A stretch of 20,637 bases of DNA from a virus. The notes under the pieces were generated by a model that saw nothing but the letters and a program-made list of their open reading frames with translations, was not told the origin of the DNA and ran no database searches. Location: the IMG/VR virus record IMGVR_UViG_3300020469_000325, positions 1 through 20,637 of that record. One strand, given 5' to 3'. Of the stretch, positions 15,000-20,437 are shown piece after piece; position 1 is the stretch's first letter; each line of letters starts with the position of its first letter. The translations under genes and the position numbers were made by a program.

Positions 15000-16155
15000 T
15001 AACGAAATGGCAATACCCGATGGTGTAACTGTCTTCAACACTGAAGAAGTTGATATTACTAAACAACATATGTTCTTTAGTCAACCACTGGGAGTACAAA
15101 GATACGACAAGTACAAGTACCCTGTATTTGATAAGCTAACTCAACAGCAGTTAGGATATTTCTGGAGACCAGAGGAGGTCTCCTTACAAAAGGATAGGTC
15201 TGACTTCCAGACATTATCTGATCAACAAAAGCATATATTCACTAGCAATCTGAAGTATCAGATACTACTGGACTCAGTACAGGGTAGAGGACCTGGTATG
15301 GCATTCATTCCATACTGTTCCTTACCAGAACTAGAGTCTGCTATGTTAGTGTGGGAATTTATGGAGATGATTCATAGTCGTTCTTATACATACATTATAA
15401 AGAACGTCTACTCACAACCATCAGAAGTATTTGACAAAATCCTAGACGATGATAAGATAATAGCACGTGCTGAGTCGGTGACGAAAGCATATAATAATTT
15501 GATTAATGCTGCCCAGAACTGGGGCACAAGTAACCTTTATAAAGAAGGTCACAAAGAAACCTACACCTCCTCCTATGAACTCAAAGAACTCAAAAGACTA
15601 CTCTACCGTGCCATCGTCAACGTTAACATTCTTGAGGGCATTAGGTTCTATGTATCCTTCGCTTGCTCGTTTGCGTTTGGTGAACTCAAACTTATGGAAG
15701 GATCAGCTAAAATTATCTCTCTCATCTCCAGAGATGAAAGCCAGCATCTTGTACTTACTCAACAGATCCTCAAAAAATGGCAAGAAGGAGACGACCCCGC
15801 AATGGTTACTATCGCAAATGAGGAAAGGGAAAATGTCCTAGACATGTTCCGTAACTGTGTCGATGAGGAGAAGGACTGGGCAGATTATCTATTCAAAGAT
15901 GGTAGTATGATCGGACTCAACTCTAAACTACTATCAAGATACGTAGAGTTCATTGCTAACAGGAGACTCAGAGCACTAGGATTTGATCCATTGTATGATG
16001 TACCTATGAGAAACAATCCTTTACCATGGACTGAACACTGGTTAAATAGTAAGGGACAACAGAATGCTCCACAAGAGACAGAGATAGAATCGTATGTCGT
16101 AGGTGGTATCAAGCAAGACGTTAAGAAGAATACGTTCGCAGGATTTAAACTCTAA
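14968..16155 (+). CDS. nrdB: Ribonucleoside-diphosphate reductase class Ia, beta subunit
   Basis: 395 residues from the ATG at 14968, which has GGAG 4 bases upstream but overlaps nrdA by 32 bases. An ATG at 15007 (MAIPDGVTVFNTEEV) would give 382 residues and avoid the overlap, but lacks a clear ribosome-binding site. The diiron/tyrosyl-radical site is intact: D102 (LLDSVQGRG), E133, H136 and Y140 (EMIHSRSYTYI, with Tyr as the radical), then the second helix pair ending ISRDESQHLVLT with Glu and His ligands. The C-terminus GFKL serves as the NrdA-docking tail. It generates the radical passed to NrdA C434. Its stop shares an A with the next start (TAATG). Confidence 0.96.
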   Translation: MKASANPVQSNNEMAIPDGVTVFNTEEVDITKQHMFFSQPLGVQRYDKYKYPVFDKLTQQQLGYFWRPEEVSLQKDRSDFQTLSDQQKHIFTSNLKYQILLDSVQGRGPGMAFIPYCSLPELESAMLVWEFMEMIHSRSYTYIIKNVYSQPSEVFDKILDDDKIIARAESVTKAYNNLINAAQNWGTSNLYKEGHKETYTSSYELKELKRLLYRAIVNVNILEGIRFYVSFACSFAFGELKLMEGSAKIISLISRDESQHLVLTQQILKKWQEGDDPAMVTIANEERENVLDMFRNCVDEEKDWADYLFKDGSMIGLNSKLLSRYVEFIANRRLRALGFDPLYDVPMRNNPLPWTEHWLNSKGQQNAPQETEIESYVVGGIKQDVKKNTFAGFKL

Positions 16156-16556
16156 TGCCTAAGATCAAGTTTGAGAAGACACTACTAATAGGCTCAGGCA
16201 AGATCACATGGTACATGAAAGCACAGAGATGGGCGAAGAAGCAACGCTTCCCCGTCTCTTTTTTATTGCTCGGTGCTATCGAGTGGTTGAAAAATTTCTG
16301 GATTGATGTTAAAATATATAATAACATGCGTGACATAGACCGTCAGGCAGAGGCACTCAAGAAACATTGGGAAGAACATGACGAACCAACAACCCCACAC
16401 GTTGTGGAGACAGGAGTATTTGGAGATGAAGGCTGGTCTATCGAAATTTCAAATCCAGTTGTTGAAAGAGGGACCCCAACAATTAGCACAGGCATGGTTA
16501 CTCCAAGCGATGCACAACGATTACAAGAAGATGAAGGGGATAAAGGAACCTCCTAG
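16155..16556 (+). CDS. Uncharacterised protein downstream of nrdB
   Basis: A 133-residue open frame starting in TAATG with the nrdB stop. The first ~75 residues look protein-like: a basic N-terminus (MPKIKFEKTLLIGSGKITWY), a hydrophobic/aromatic stretch RFPVSFLLLGAIEWLKNFWI that could be a membrane or buried helix, then DRQAEALKKHWEEHDEP. The C-terminal ~44 residues (from about 16426) share DNA with another frame that also looks coding (16426-16626) and are of low complexity (Thr, Pro, Glu). No family recognised. Confidence 0.6.
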   Translation: MPKIKFEKTLLIGSGKITWYMKAQRWAKKQRFPVSFLLLGAIEWLKNFWIDVKIYNNMRDIDRQAEALKKHWEEHDEPTTPHVVETGVFGDEGWSIEISNPVVERGTPTISTGMVTPSDAQRLQEDEGDKGTS

Positions 16557-16626
16557 TCGTGAGTCAGGTCATCAGACTACACTGAAGGAGTTCTTTCACA
16601 GGCACGATAGTACATGGAATGATTGA
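16426..16626 (+). CDS. Small protein overlapping the 3' end of the preceding gene
   Basis: A 66-residue product starting at the ATG at 16426, with AGGAG at 16412-16416 nine bases upstream. A helix KFQIQLLKEGPQQLAQAWLL followed by a basic segment (HNDYKKMKGIKEPPSRES) and an aromatic tail (LKEFFHRHDSTW) looks like genuine protein sequence. Its stop overlaps the next gene's start by 8 bases. It overlaps the 133-residue frame for 131 bases in a different phase. If only one frame is real over this stretch, the ribosome-binding site and coupling downstream favour this one. Function unknown. Confidence 0.55.
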   Translation: MKAGLSKFQIQLLKEGPQQLAQAWLLQAMHNDYKKMKGIKEPPSRESGHQTTLKEFFHRHDSTWND

Positions 16627-17200
16627 TCAATATATTAGGGAGTACTGGGGTGACCCAGAACAATGTGATAAGTTAATACAATTCTATAAGGACGCTACTG
16701 CTGCTAATATGACTAAGGAAGGTCGTGTTGGTAGCATTGATTGTCCAGAGGGTAGACCACAACCCGATAAGAAGAAGAGTACAGAGATGCCCTTCGAGGA
16801 TGTATGGAATGGAGAACTAGGTGATGATGTCTGGGGTCTACGTGACTACATGAACTTCGTGACTGACTGTTACTCAGATTACTGGGAGCACTTCAAGTTG
16901 CCACCACCTATAGGAATCAAAGTACTACCACAGATACAATACTATAGACCTGGTGAAGGGTACTACTTCCCACACATAGATGCCGAAGCAGCAGTGATGA
17001 GCCGTGTCATGGTGTACATAACTTATCTGAATGACGTACCTGATGGTGGTACTATCATGGTCAACAACGATGGGTTTACTATCCACGCAGAGAAAGGTAA
17101 GACAGTCATCTTCCCTGCTACCTTTACTCATAAGCATGTGGGAGAGATATCAAAGACACATGAGAAATATATCTGTACAGGATGGGTAGAATGGCTATAA
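16619..17200 (+). CDS. 2OG-Fe(II) oxygenase (prolyl-hydroxylase-like fold)
   Basis: A 193-residue protein. The C-terminal ~100 residues match the Fe(II)/2OG oxygenase core: LPQIQYYRPGEGYYFPHIDA with the HxD pair H119/D121, VMVYITYLNDVPDGGTIMV, GKTVIFPATFTHKHVG with the distal His (H171), and K183 in HEKYICTGW. Lys at the 2OG-binding position occurs in collagen/HIF-type prolyl hydroxylases, where most families have Arg. The N-terminal half (residues 1-95) carries many charged residues and is not recognised. Substrate unknown; a protein target is plausible. It overlaps both neighbours slightly. Confidence 0.86.
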   Translation: MIDQYIREYWGDPEQCDKLIQFYKDATAANMTKEGRVGSIDCPEGRPQPDKKKSTEMPFEDVWNGELGDDVWGLRDYMNFVTDCYSDYWEHFKLPPPIGIKVLPQIQYYRPGEGYYFPHIDAEAAVMSRVMVYITYLNDVPDGGTIMVNNDGFTIHAEKGKTVIFPATFTHKHVGEISKTHEKYICTGWVEWL

Positions 17201-17598
17201 TATATCAAGATAAAATATGTACTGTCTATAAGACTGAGGTAGTAAAGTACGCACTGCTAGAGTACATATCAGAATATAGTTTGAACTGTAAGAAACCAGT
17301 ACAGATACACTGGTCTAAGTCAGACACAGGTAACCATGCTGTTGTAGCATGTAGTACCAGACGCATAGGTGTGGACATAGAACTGATGAAACCTCGTAGG
17401 TATGAAGCAATCTCTCGTAGATACTTCCGTGAGGTTACAGATGATAAGGAGACATTCTATAACCTCTGGTGTCAGAAGGAAGCGTACACCAAGTGGAAGA
17501 AAGATAAGATAGCACACAACCTAAAGGCAGACATAGACAGGCGTTTGATACCTTTGGAGGGGTTACCGAACGATGTAGTAGGGTACATATGTTACTAA
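17182..17598 (+). CDS. 4'-phosphopantetheinyl transferase-like protein
   Basis: 138 residues from the ATG at 17182 (an ATG at 17191 is an alternative). It matches the Sfp/PPTase core: QIHWSKSDTGNHAVVACS, where family members have the S-x-S-H strand, then RIGVDIELMK with D65 and E67 (Mg2+), then NLWCQKEAYTKW with W96, K99, E100 and K104 (the WxxKEAxxK motif). PPTases transfer the phosphopantetheine arm of coenzyme A to carrier proteins such as ACP. The usual His of the SxSH motif is replaced (IHWSKSDTGNH). The protein is shorter than Sfp (about 220 residues), lacking much of the N-terminal pseudo-repeat. No carrier protein or synthase is seen nearby. Confidence 0.8.
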   Translation: MGRMAIIYQDKICTVYKTEVVKYALLEYISEYSLNCKKPVQIHWSKSDTGNHAVVACSTRRIGVDIELMKPRRYEAISRRYFREVTDDKETFYNLWCQKEAYTKWKKDKIAHNLKADIDRRLIPLEGLPNDVVGYICY

Positions 17599-17611
17599 TG
17601 AACATAAAACC

Positions 17612-17641
17612 TTGACTAAATAGGTGTGCGTATGCTAACAT
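17612..17641 (+). promoter_or_regulatory. Candidate host-sigma70-like promoter with overlapping hairpin
   Basis: TTGACT (17612-17617) and TAACAT (17636-17641) are separated by 18 bases, a fair match to the bacterial -35/-10 consensus, inside the 61-base gap after the PPTase gene. A perfect hairpin, CGTATG-CTAA-CATACG (17629-17644), overlaps the -10 and could be an operator or a weak pause site. It would drive the small gene at 17660, the riboswitch and the peptide genes after it. Confidence 0.42.
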
Positions 17642-17659
17642 ACGTTTACGTTCATCCAA

Positions 17660-17863
17660 ATGATAGAACTCACCCTCCTAGCATCACTCCTCGCTGATCA
17701 CAACACTTCCCATTGGGAAATGTCATGTACAGATTGGAACCAAAACAGAATCGAGATACTTAGCGATAAGAATCTTAACTCTGATGCTCATGAGTATCTT
17801 ATAGATTACTTTAGGAGCAAGGTGTCAGGACAATGTGATGTCTATACTATTGGACGCAAGTAA
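17660..17863 (+). CDS. Small protein of unknown function
   Basis: A 67-residue protein (start ATG at 17660). A hydrophobic N-terminus MIELTLLASLLADH is followed by a polar segment with two Cys and two Trp (WEMSCTDWNQNRIEIL) and an amphipathic helix HEYLIDYFRSKV, ending GQCDVYTIGRK. The N-terminal stretch is too short and charged to be a convincing signal peptide. No ribosome-binding site is obvious. It sits between a candidate promoter and the glutamine riboswitch and ends only a few bases before that RNA begins, so the riboswitch may be partly fed by its transcript. No family recognised. Confidence 0.55.
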   Translation: MIELTLLASLLADHNTSHWEMSCTDWNQNRIEILSDKNLNSDAHEYLIDYFRSKVSGQCDVYTIGRK

Positions 17864-17869
17864 GCCGAC

Positions 17870-17940
17870 TCGGAACGGATCGTTCATCCCTCTGGAAGGG
17901 GGACGCACAAGTTGACTGAAGGAACGGTTTAATCAACCCA
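17870..17940 (+). promoter_or_regulatory. Glutamine-II (Downstream-peptide) riboswitch
   Basis: The sequence CGTTCATCC, a short hairpin, GGACGCACAAGTTGACTGAA and GGAACG matches the Downstream-peptide RNA, a glutamine aptamer known from cyanobacteria and their phages. Supporting pairings are visible: P1 CGTTC (17881-17885) with GAACG (17922-17926), P2 TCCC (17887-17890) with GGGA (17900-17903), and a pseudoknot GTTGA (17911-17915) with TCAAC (17933-17937). A strong AGGAG (17949-17953) follows, 7 bases before the ATG at 17961, as expected for control of translation of a short peptide. A TATACT at 17843-17848 is a possible -10. Glutamine sensing is established for the class but not tested for this copy. 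Confidence 0.8.
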
Positions 17941-17960
17941 ATTCCAACAGGAGAAGCCTC

Positions 17961-18086
17961 ATGGCACAAGTCACTTACAGAGGTGTCAAGTATGACACTA
18001 ACAAAAGCAAGTCAAAGCAATCAAACGTGGTCGAATTAGTTTACCGTGGTGTAAAACTAAACAAAGATCTTACAGTTGCGAAGTAA
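17961..18086 (+). CDS. DUF4278-type peptide under glutamine riboswitch control
   Basis: A 41-residue peptide with the YRGVKYD motif of DUF4278 (MAQVTYRGVKYDTNKSKSK) and a second copy (LVYRGVKLNKD) at the C-terminus. DUF4278 proteins are small cyanobacterial proteins of unknown function. The two YRGVK copies suggest a small beta-hairpin repeat, or pieces of one domain separated by a Lys/Ser linker. It has a strong ribosome-binding site (AGGAG at 17949) and sits directly after the riboswitch, the position for which the Downstream-peptide RNA was named. Its stop overlaps the next start (TAATG). A role in nitrogen metabolism is inferred only from the riboswitch. Confidence 0.8.
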   Translation: MAQVTYRGVKYDTNKSKSKQSNVVELVYRGVKLNKDLTVAK

Positions 18087-18172
18087 TGGAAGTATTAGAA
18101 ATCTGTGCAGCAAGCATAGTTTTCCTTTCAATTATCTACGCTGAGACTTTAATCCTTTATAAGGATGCTTAA
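18086..18172 (+). CDS. 28-residue membrane peptide
   Basis: MEVLEICAASIVFLSIIYAE is followed by a short tail to DA. The centre (ICAASIVFLSIIYAETLILY) is hydrophobic enough for one membrane span, with an acidic N-terminus and a Lys-Asp C-terminus. The ATG shares its A with the stop of the DUF4278-type peptide (TAATG), so it is probably coupled to it and thus also under the riboswitch. A terminator hairpin begins 6 bases after the stop. Its size recalls the small subunits of cyanobacterial photosystem and cytochrome complexes, but I cannot match it to one. It could be a chance open frame, though overlap and position argue for a gene. Confidence 0.55.
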   Translation: MEVLEICAASIVFLSIIYAETLILYKDA

Positions 18173-18177
18173 ATGTG

Positions 18178-18211
18178 TTCCCCGCTACATACAAGTAGTC
18201 GGGGAATTTTT
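18178..18211 (+). terminator. Intrinsic terminator hairpin after the peptide operon
   Basis: TTCCCCG (18178-18184) pairs with CGGGGAA (18200-18206) and CTAC (18185-18188) with GTAG (18195-18198), with one bulged T (18199) and a 6-base loop, followed by TTTTT (18207-18211). This is a good Rho-independent terminator. The GGGG in the 3' arm is also the only ribosome-binding-like element before the ATG at 18213, so the stem could hide it. Confidence 0.75.
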
Positions 18212-18212
18212 A

Positions 18213-18341
18213 ATGCAGACACGTAAACTCAAGCAACTGCTTGAACAACTTGAAGAAGTAATGGCAGAACTTAAACTTGAGGTATACTCAGACGTAGATA
18301 AGTATCGTGATGAAGATGGTTACTATAATGAAGACGAGTGA
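18213..18341 (+). CDS. Small charged helical protein
   Basis: A 42-residue product. The first half is a Leu-rich amphipathic helix (RKLKQLLEQLEEVMAELKLE) with a heptad-like pattern that could dimerise. The second half is acidic and Tyr-rich (YSDVDKYRDEDGYYNEDE). The ATG lies directly after the terminator U-tract. The 3' end overlaps the endonuclease gene by 14 bases. No family recognised. The strong helix periodicity and the tight junction with the next gene support it as a coding region. Confidence 0.55.
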   Translation: MQTRKLKQLLEQLEEVMAELKLEVYSDVDKYRDEDGYYNEDE

Positions 18342-18771
18342 CTATGAAAATCCCTGGTTATATAAAGGTAAACCTTTCACTACTGACGATATTGGCGATC
18401 TCTTCGGTTTCGTCTACCGCATTACAAATATCAGCACGGGCAAGCAGTACATCGGACGTAAATATTTCTGGCAAAAAAGAAAACCCAAAGGTGGAAAGCG
18501 TAGAGTTACTTCTGAATCAGACTGGAAGCGATACTTTGGAAGCTCTGAAGAGCTTAAACGAGACATTAAAGAACTGGGCAGAGAGAATTTCAGAAGAGAA
18601 ATCATCTCAGTCCACAGTACCCTTGGACAAACCAACTACGAAGAAACCAGACAACTCTTCCTCAACAACGTGCTCACAGAACATGTAGATGGCTTGCCAA
18701 AATATTATAATAGTAATATACTAGGTAGATACATGAGGAAAGATTACTTCAGACCAGATGCTGACAACTGA
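18328..18771 (+). CDS. GIY-YIG endonuclease-like protein (SegE-like)
   Basis: 147 residues from the ATG at 18328 (a GTG at 18307 would add 7). GFVYRITNISTGKQYIGRKY holds a GIY-YIG-like pair: FVY (28-30) and YIG (41-43) with R44. It is followed by ESDWKRYFGSSEELKRDIKE and NYEETRQLFLNNVL, where a Glu would complete the active site. Phages commonly carry this family, annotated as SegE-like or putative endonucleases. Some are mobile homing enzymes, while others are resident nucleases. No DNA-binding domain or intron is visible, and the gene sits in a tight operon, so a resident nuclease is likely. The first residue of GIY is replaced by Phe. Confidence 0.77.
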   Translation: MKTSDYENPWLYKGKPFTTDDIGDLFGFVYRITNISTGKQYIGRKYFWQKRKPKGGKRRVTSESDWKRYFGSSEELKRDIKELGRENFRREIISVHSTLGQTNYEETRQLFLNNVLTEHVDGLPKYYNSNILGRYMRKDYFRPDADN

Positions 18772-19228
18772 AGAGTTAGATATAATATACGAGTGGGGTA
18801 TGACAACTGAGTTACCCTACAAGATGGCACCCACTGCTGAGGGTTACTCGAACCAACCCATAGGTATGTGTTGGATGAAAGGCACTGGCAAAGGGTTCAG
18901 TGGTGTTCGTGAATCATTAATAGATGATAAGCGAGTGGTTGACATCCTATCTAAGGATGAGGTATTATTTGCTACAGGTGCTATGTTCTACGCAGGAACT
19001 AAGTTACCTAAGCACCGTGATCCTCCTGTCTATCCTGATAGATATAGAAGGATACACATACCATTAGTCATACCATGTGACAGATGTTGCTACATGATAT
19101 GGGATGGTAAGAAAATACCTTGGGAGTCTGGTAAGTATTCAGTGTGGGATGTCCAAGACGTAACACATGAAGCATACAATGTATCAGACGACGACATGGA
19201 ACTAATCTTTATCGACATAAAAAAATGA
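18758..19228 (+). CDS. Asp/Asn beta-hydroxylase-like protein
   Basis: A 156-residue protein resembling the Asp/Asn/Pro hydroxylase subset of 2OG oxygenases. FYAGTKLPKHRDPP has the proximal His (H86), followed by RRIHIPLVIPC (R98, H100). YMIWDGKKIPWESGKYSVWD precedes VTHEAYNVS with the distal His (H137). The family usually has an Arg shortly after the distal His (H-x-x-x-N...R-x-x-L-x-x-D), but here the segment reads DDDMELIFIDI with no Arg, so 2OG may be bound differently or the enzyme may be altered. It overlaps the endonuclease gene by 14 bases and the next gene by 4. Substrate unknown; distinct in sequence from the 6950-7654 protein. Confidence 0.72.
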   Translation: MLTTEELDIIYEWGMTTELPYKMAPTAEGYSNQPIGMCWMKGTGKGFSGVRESLIDDKRVVDILSKDEVLFATGAMFYAGTKLPKHRDPPVYPDRYRRIHIPLVIPCDRCCYMIWDGKKIPWESGKYSVWDVQDVTHEAYNVSDDDMELIFIDIKK

Positions 19229-19437
19229 GAGAAAAAATGGTAGCTGCTCTCCTTGCTCATGCTCAAGGAGATATTCAGAAGCACAAAATGAATGTAGAAG
19301 TTTACTTAAACAACCCTGTTGGAATAGGTGAGCACTCAGACATCATGGAAGCAATCGAAACTGAACTCAATATGATTGCTAAGTATGAGGATCAGGTCAC
19401 AGTGATCAAGAAACATTTTCTAATCAAAGGACAATGA
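19225..19437 (+). CDS. Small helical phage protein, unknown function
   Basis: A 70-residue protein, start in an ATGA overlap with the preceding stop. It is mostly helical (KMVAALLAHAQGDIQKHKMN, then IMEAIETELNMIAKYEDQV) with a short loop LNNPVGIGEHSD between the helices. I recall similar small proteins in T4-like cyanophages, all hypothetical. A two-helix hairpin binding a partner protein is plausible (inference). Its own stop overlaps the next start as ATGA, so three consecutive genes here are translationally coupled. Confidence 0.7.
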   Translation: MREKMVAALLAHAQGDIQKHKMNVEVYLNNPVGIGEHSDIMEAIETELNMIAKYEDQVTVIKKHFLIKGQ

Positions 19438-19610
19438 AACAGTACGATGTAGAGACTACCTGTACCTACAAGACATGGGTCAGAGTAGATGCCACTGATG
19501 CTAAGGCAGCAGAGAGGAGAGTTAAGGACATGGCATGGGACATAACTGCTGTTCAGTATCAGACCATGGAGAAGGCAGAACCTACTGGCACAGTGAGGGA
19601 TGTTGATTAG
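19434..19610 (+). CDS. Small protein of unknown function
   Basis: A 58-residue product from the ATG at 19434 (ATGA overlap with the previous stop). MKQYDVETTCTYKTWVRVDA suggests two beta strands, ATDAKAAERRVKDMAWDI a helix, and AVQYQTMEKAEPTGTV a final strand: a beta-beta-alpha-beta outline like a small ferredoxin-like or dsRBD-like unit. The assignment rests on secondary-structure appearance only. The 3' end overlaps the next gene by 11 bases. The chain of overlaps supports it being real. Confidence 0.62.
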   Translation: MKQYDVETTCTYKTWVRVDATDAKAAERRVKDMAWDITAVQYQTMEKAEPTGTVRDVD

Positions 19611-20283
19611 ATCTTATCAGGAATGCCACTCACCTCATACTAATGCCACTCTCTTACACACATGTAATCAGATAGGCAAGAGGAACTATTGGATTGGAAA
19701 GGATACTCCACCACATAATATGGTAGAGGAATACTTACAGCAATGGTACAAACAGTTTCTTACAGGAGACTATGTTGGTATAGAATACTGGGTACATCAA
19801 TCAGAAGAGAACAATCCATTCGGGTTTCACTTCGACAAGGATGAACATGACCCACAGATAGAACACCCTAAGTGGATAGGTTGTATCAATCTGACTATGG
19901 ATCAACACGCTACCTGTATCACTGACATGAAGTATGGTGACATCAAACCAAAGGAATGTATCTACAGCTACGGTAATGAAGGGAAGGTAACTATATGGTC
20001 AGGTGAATATGCGTACGGAGACATGGTAGGCATGGATGACACAAAGATATATGTGAATGTCTGGACAAAGAGAGAACCAAAGGGATTGATCAGGTCAAAA
20101 GAGATAGAGTATCCTAGACAGAAGTACTTCGGTATGATGACCAAGGATAAGGTAGAAGATTATACAGGAGAAACCAAGTCACACACTCACATCTGTCAAG
20201 ATCTGTTTGATTTATTCATACTCAAAGAGCCTATTGACATAGGTTGGGGAGGTACATACCGTGTGCCAGATTGTGTTGTGTAA
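19600..20283 (+). CDS. 2OG oxygenase-like protein with degenerate distal site
   Basis: A 227-residue protein. GIEYWVHQSEENNPFGFHFD followed by KDEH contains an HxD pair (H77, D79), and HPKWIGCINLTMDQHATCIT follows as the next strands, an order typical of 2OG oxygenases of the WHxDKDE type. At the expected distal His position the sequence reads TIWSGEYAYGDM, with Tyr where relatives have His-Gly. The following strand is KIYVNVWTKREP. The catalytic triad may therefore be incomplete, or the ligand may come from another residue. The C-terminus (residues 165-227) is a separate segment with several His and Cys. Start ATG at 19600; a TTG at 19603 is possible. Assignment to the family is moderate. 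Confidence 0.68.
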   Translation: MLIRSYQECHSPHTNATLLHTCNQIGKRNYWIGKDTPPHNMVEEYLQQWYKQFLTGDYVGIEYWVHQSEENNPFGFHFDKDEHDPQIEHPKWIGCINLTMDQHATCITDMKYGDIKPKECIYSYGNEGKVTIWSGEYAYGDMVGMDDTKIYVNVWTKREPKGLIRSKEIEYPRQKYFGMMTKDKVEDYTGETKSHTHICQDLFDLFILKEPIDIGWGGTYRVPDCVV

Positions 20284-20292
20284 CGCACACGC

Positions 20293-20321
20293 TTGACATT
20301 AAAAAAGTATTAAGGTACACT
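20293..20321 (+). promoter_or_regulatory. Sigma70-like promoter
   Basis: A consensus TTGACA (20293-20298) and TACACT (20316-20321), 17 bases apart, lie in the 154-base gap after 20283. This is the best -35/-10 pair noticed in the window and would be read by host RNA polymerase early in infection. A TATACT at 20323-20328 is a second possible -10 but is 24 bases from the -35. Transcription would start about 20328 and enter the structured RNA that follows. Confidence 0.65.
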
Positions 20322-20328
20322 ATATACT

Positions 20329-20411
20329 ATTACAAAGGACTCGAAAGATCGTAACCCTGCGTAGATAAAAGGACACCCATGTCGGGGAGTCTACCATCCG
20401 CAGGTTTTTTT
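20329..20411 (+). ncRNA. Candidate short structured RNA or leader attenuator
   Basis: Starting just after the promoter, about 80 bases fold into an extended hairpin ending in a U-tract. CCTGC (20356-20360) pairs with GCAGG (20400-20404), GTAGA (20361-20365) with TCTAC (20390-20394), and an inner CCC (20376-20378) with GGG (20384-20386). CATCC (20395-20399) is bulged. The run of seven T (20405-20411) makes it a good intrinsic terminator. It could be an independent small RNA, or an attenuating leader for the secreted-protein gene at 20438. I do not recognise a named RNA family. Confidence 0.5.
20356..20411 (+). terminator. Intrinsic terminator with bulged stem
   Basis: The outer stem CCTGC/GCAGG directly precedes TTTTTTT (20405-20411), with GTAGA/TCTAC stacked inside it across a 5-base bulge. 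It lies between a strong promoter and the next gene, so full termination would make a short RNA and partial readthrough would express the gene at 20438. Confidence 0.65.
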
Positions 20412-20437
20412 ATGCCTAGCGAGATAATAAAACAATC

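Noticed and set aside
15506-15841. 111-residue frame inside nrdB
   Set aside because: It is an alternative phase of an intact, highly conserved enzyme; no motif or coupling to neighbours.
17615-17622. ACTAAATA as a late promoter box
   Set aside because: Two mismatches to TATAAATA, and it overlaps a better sigma70-like element.
18328-18771. GIY-YIG gene as evidence of an intron or homing insertion
   Set aside because: The neighbouring genes are intact and overlap it by a few bases; there is no split gene and no intron-like sequence.
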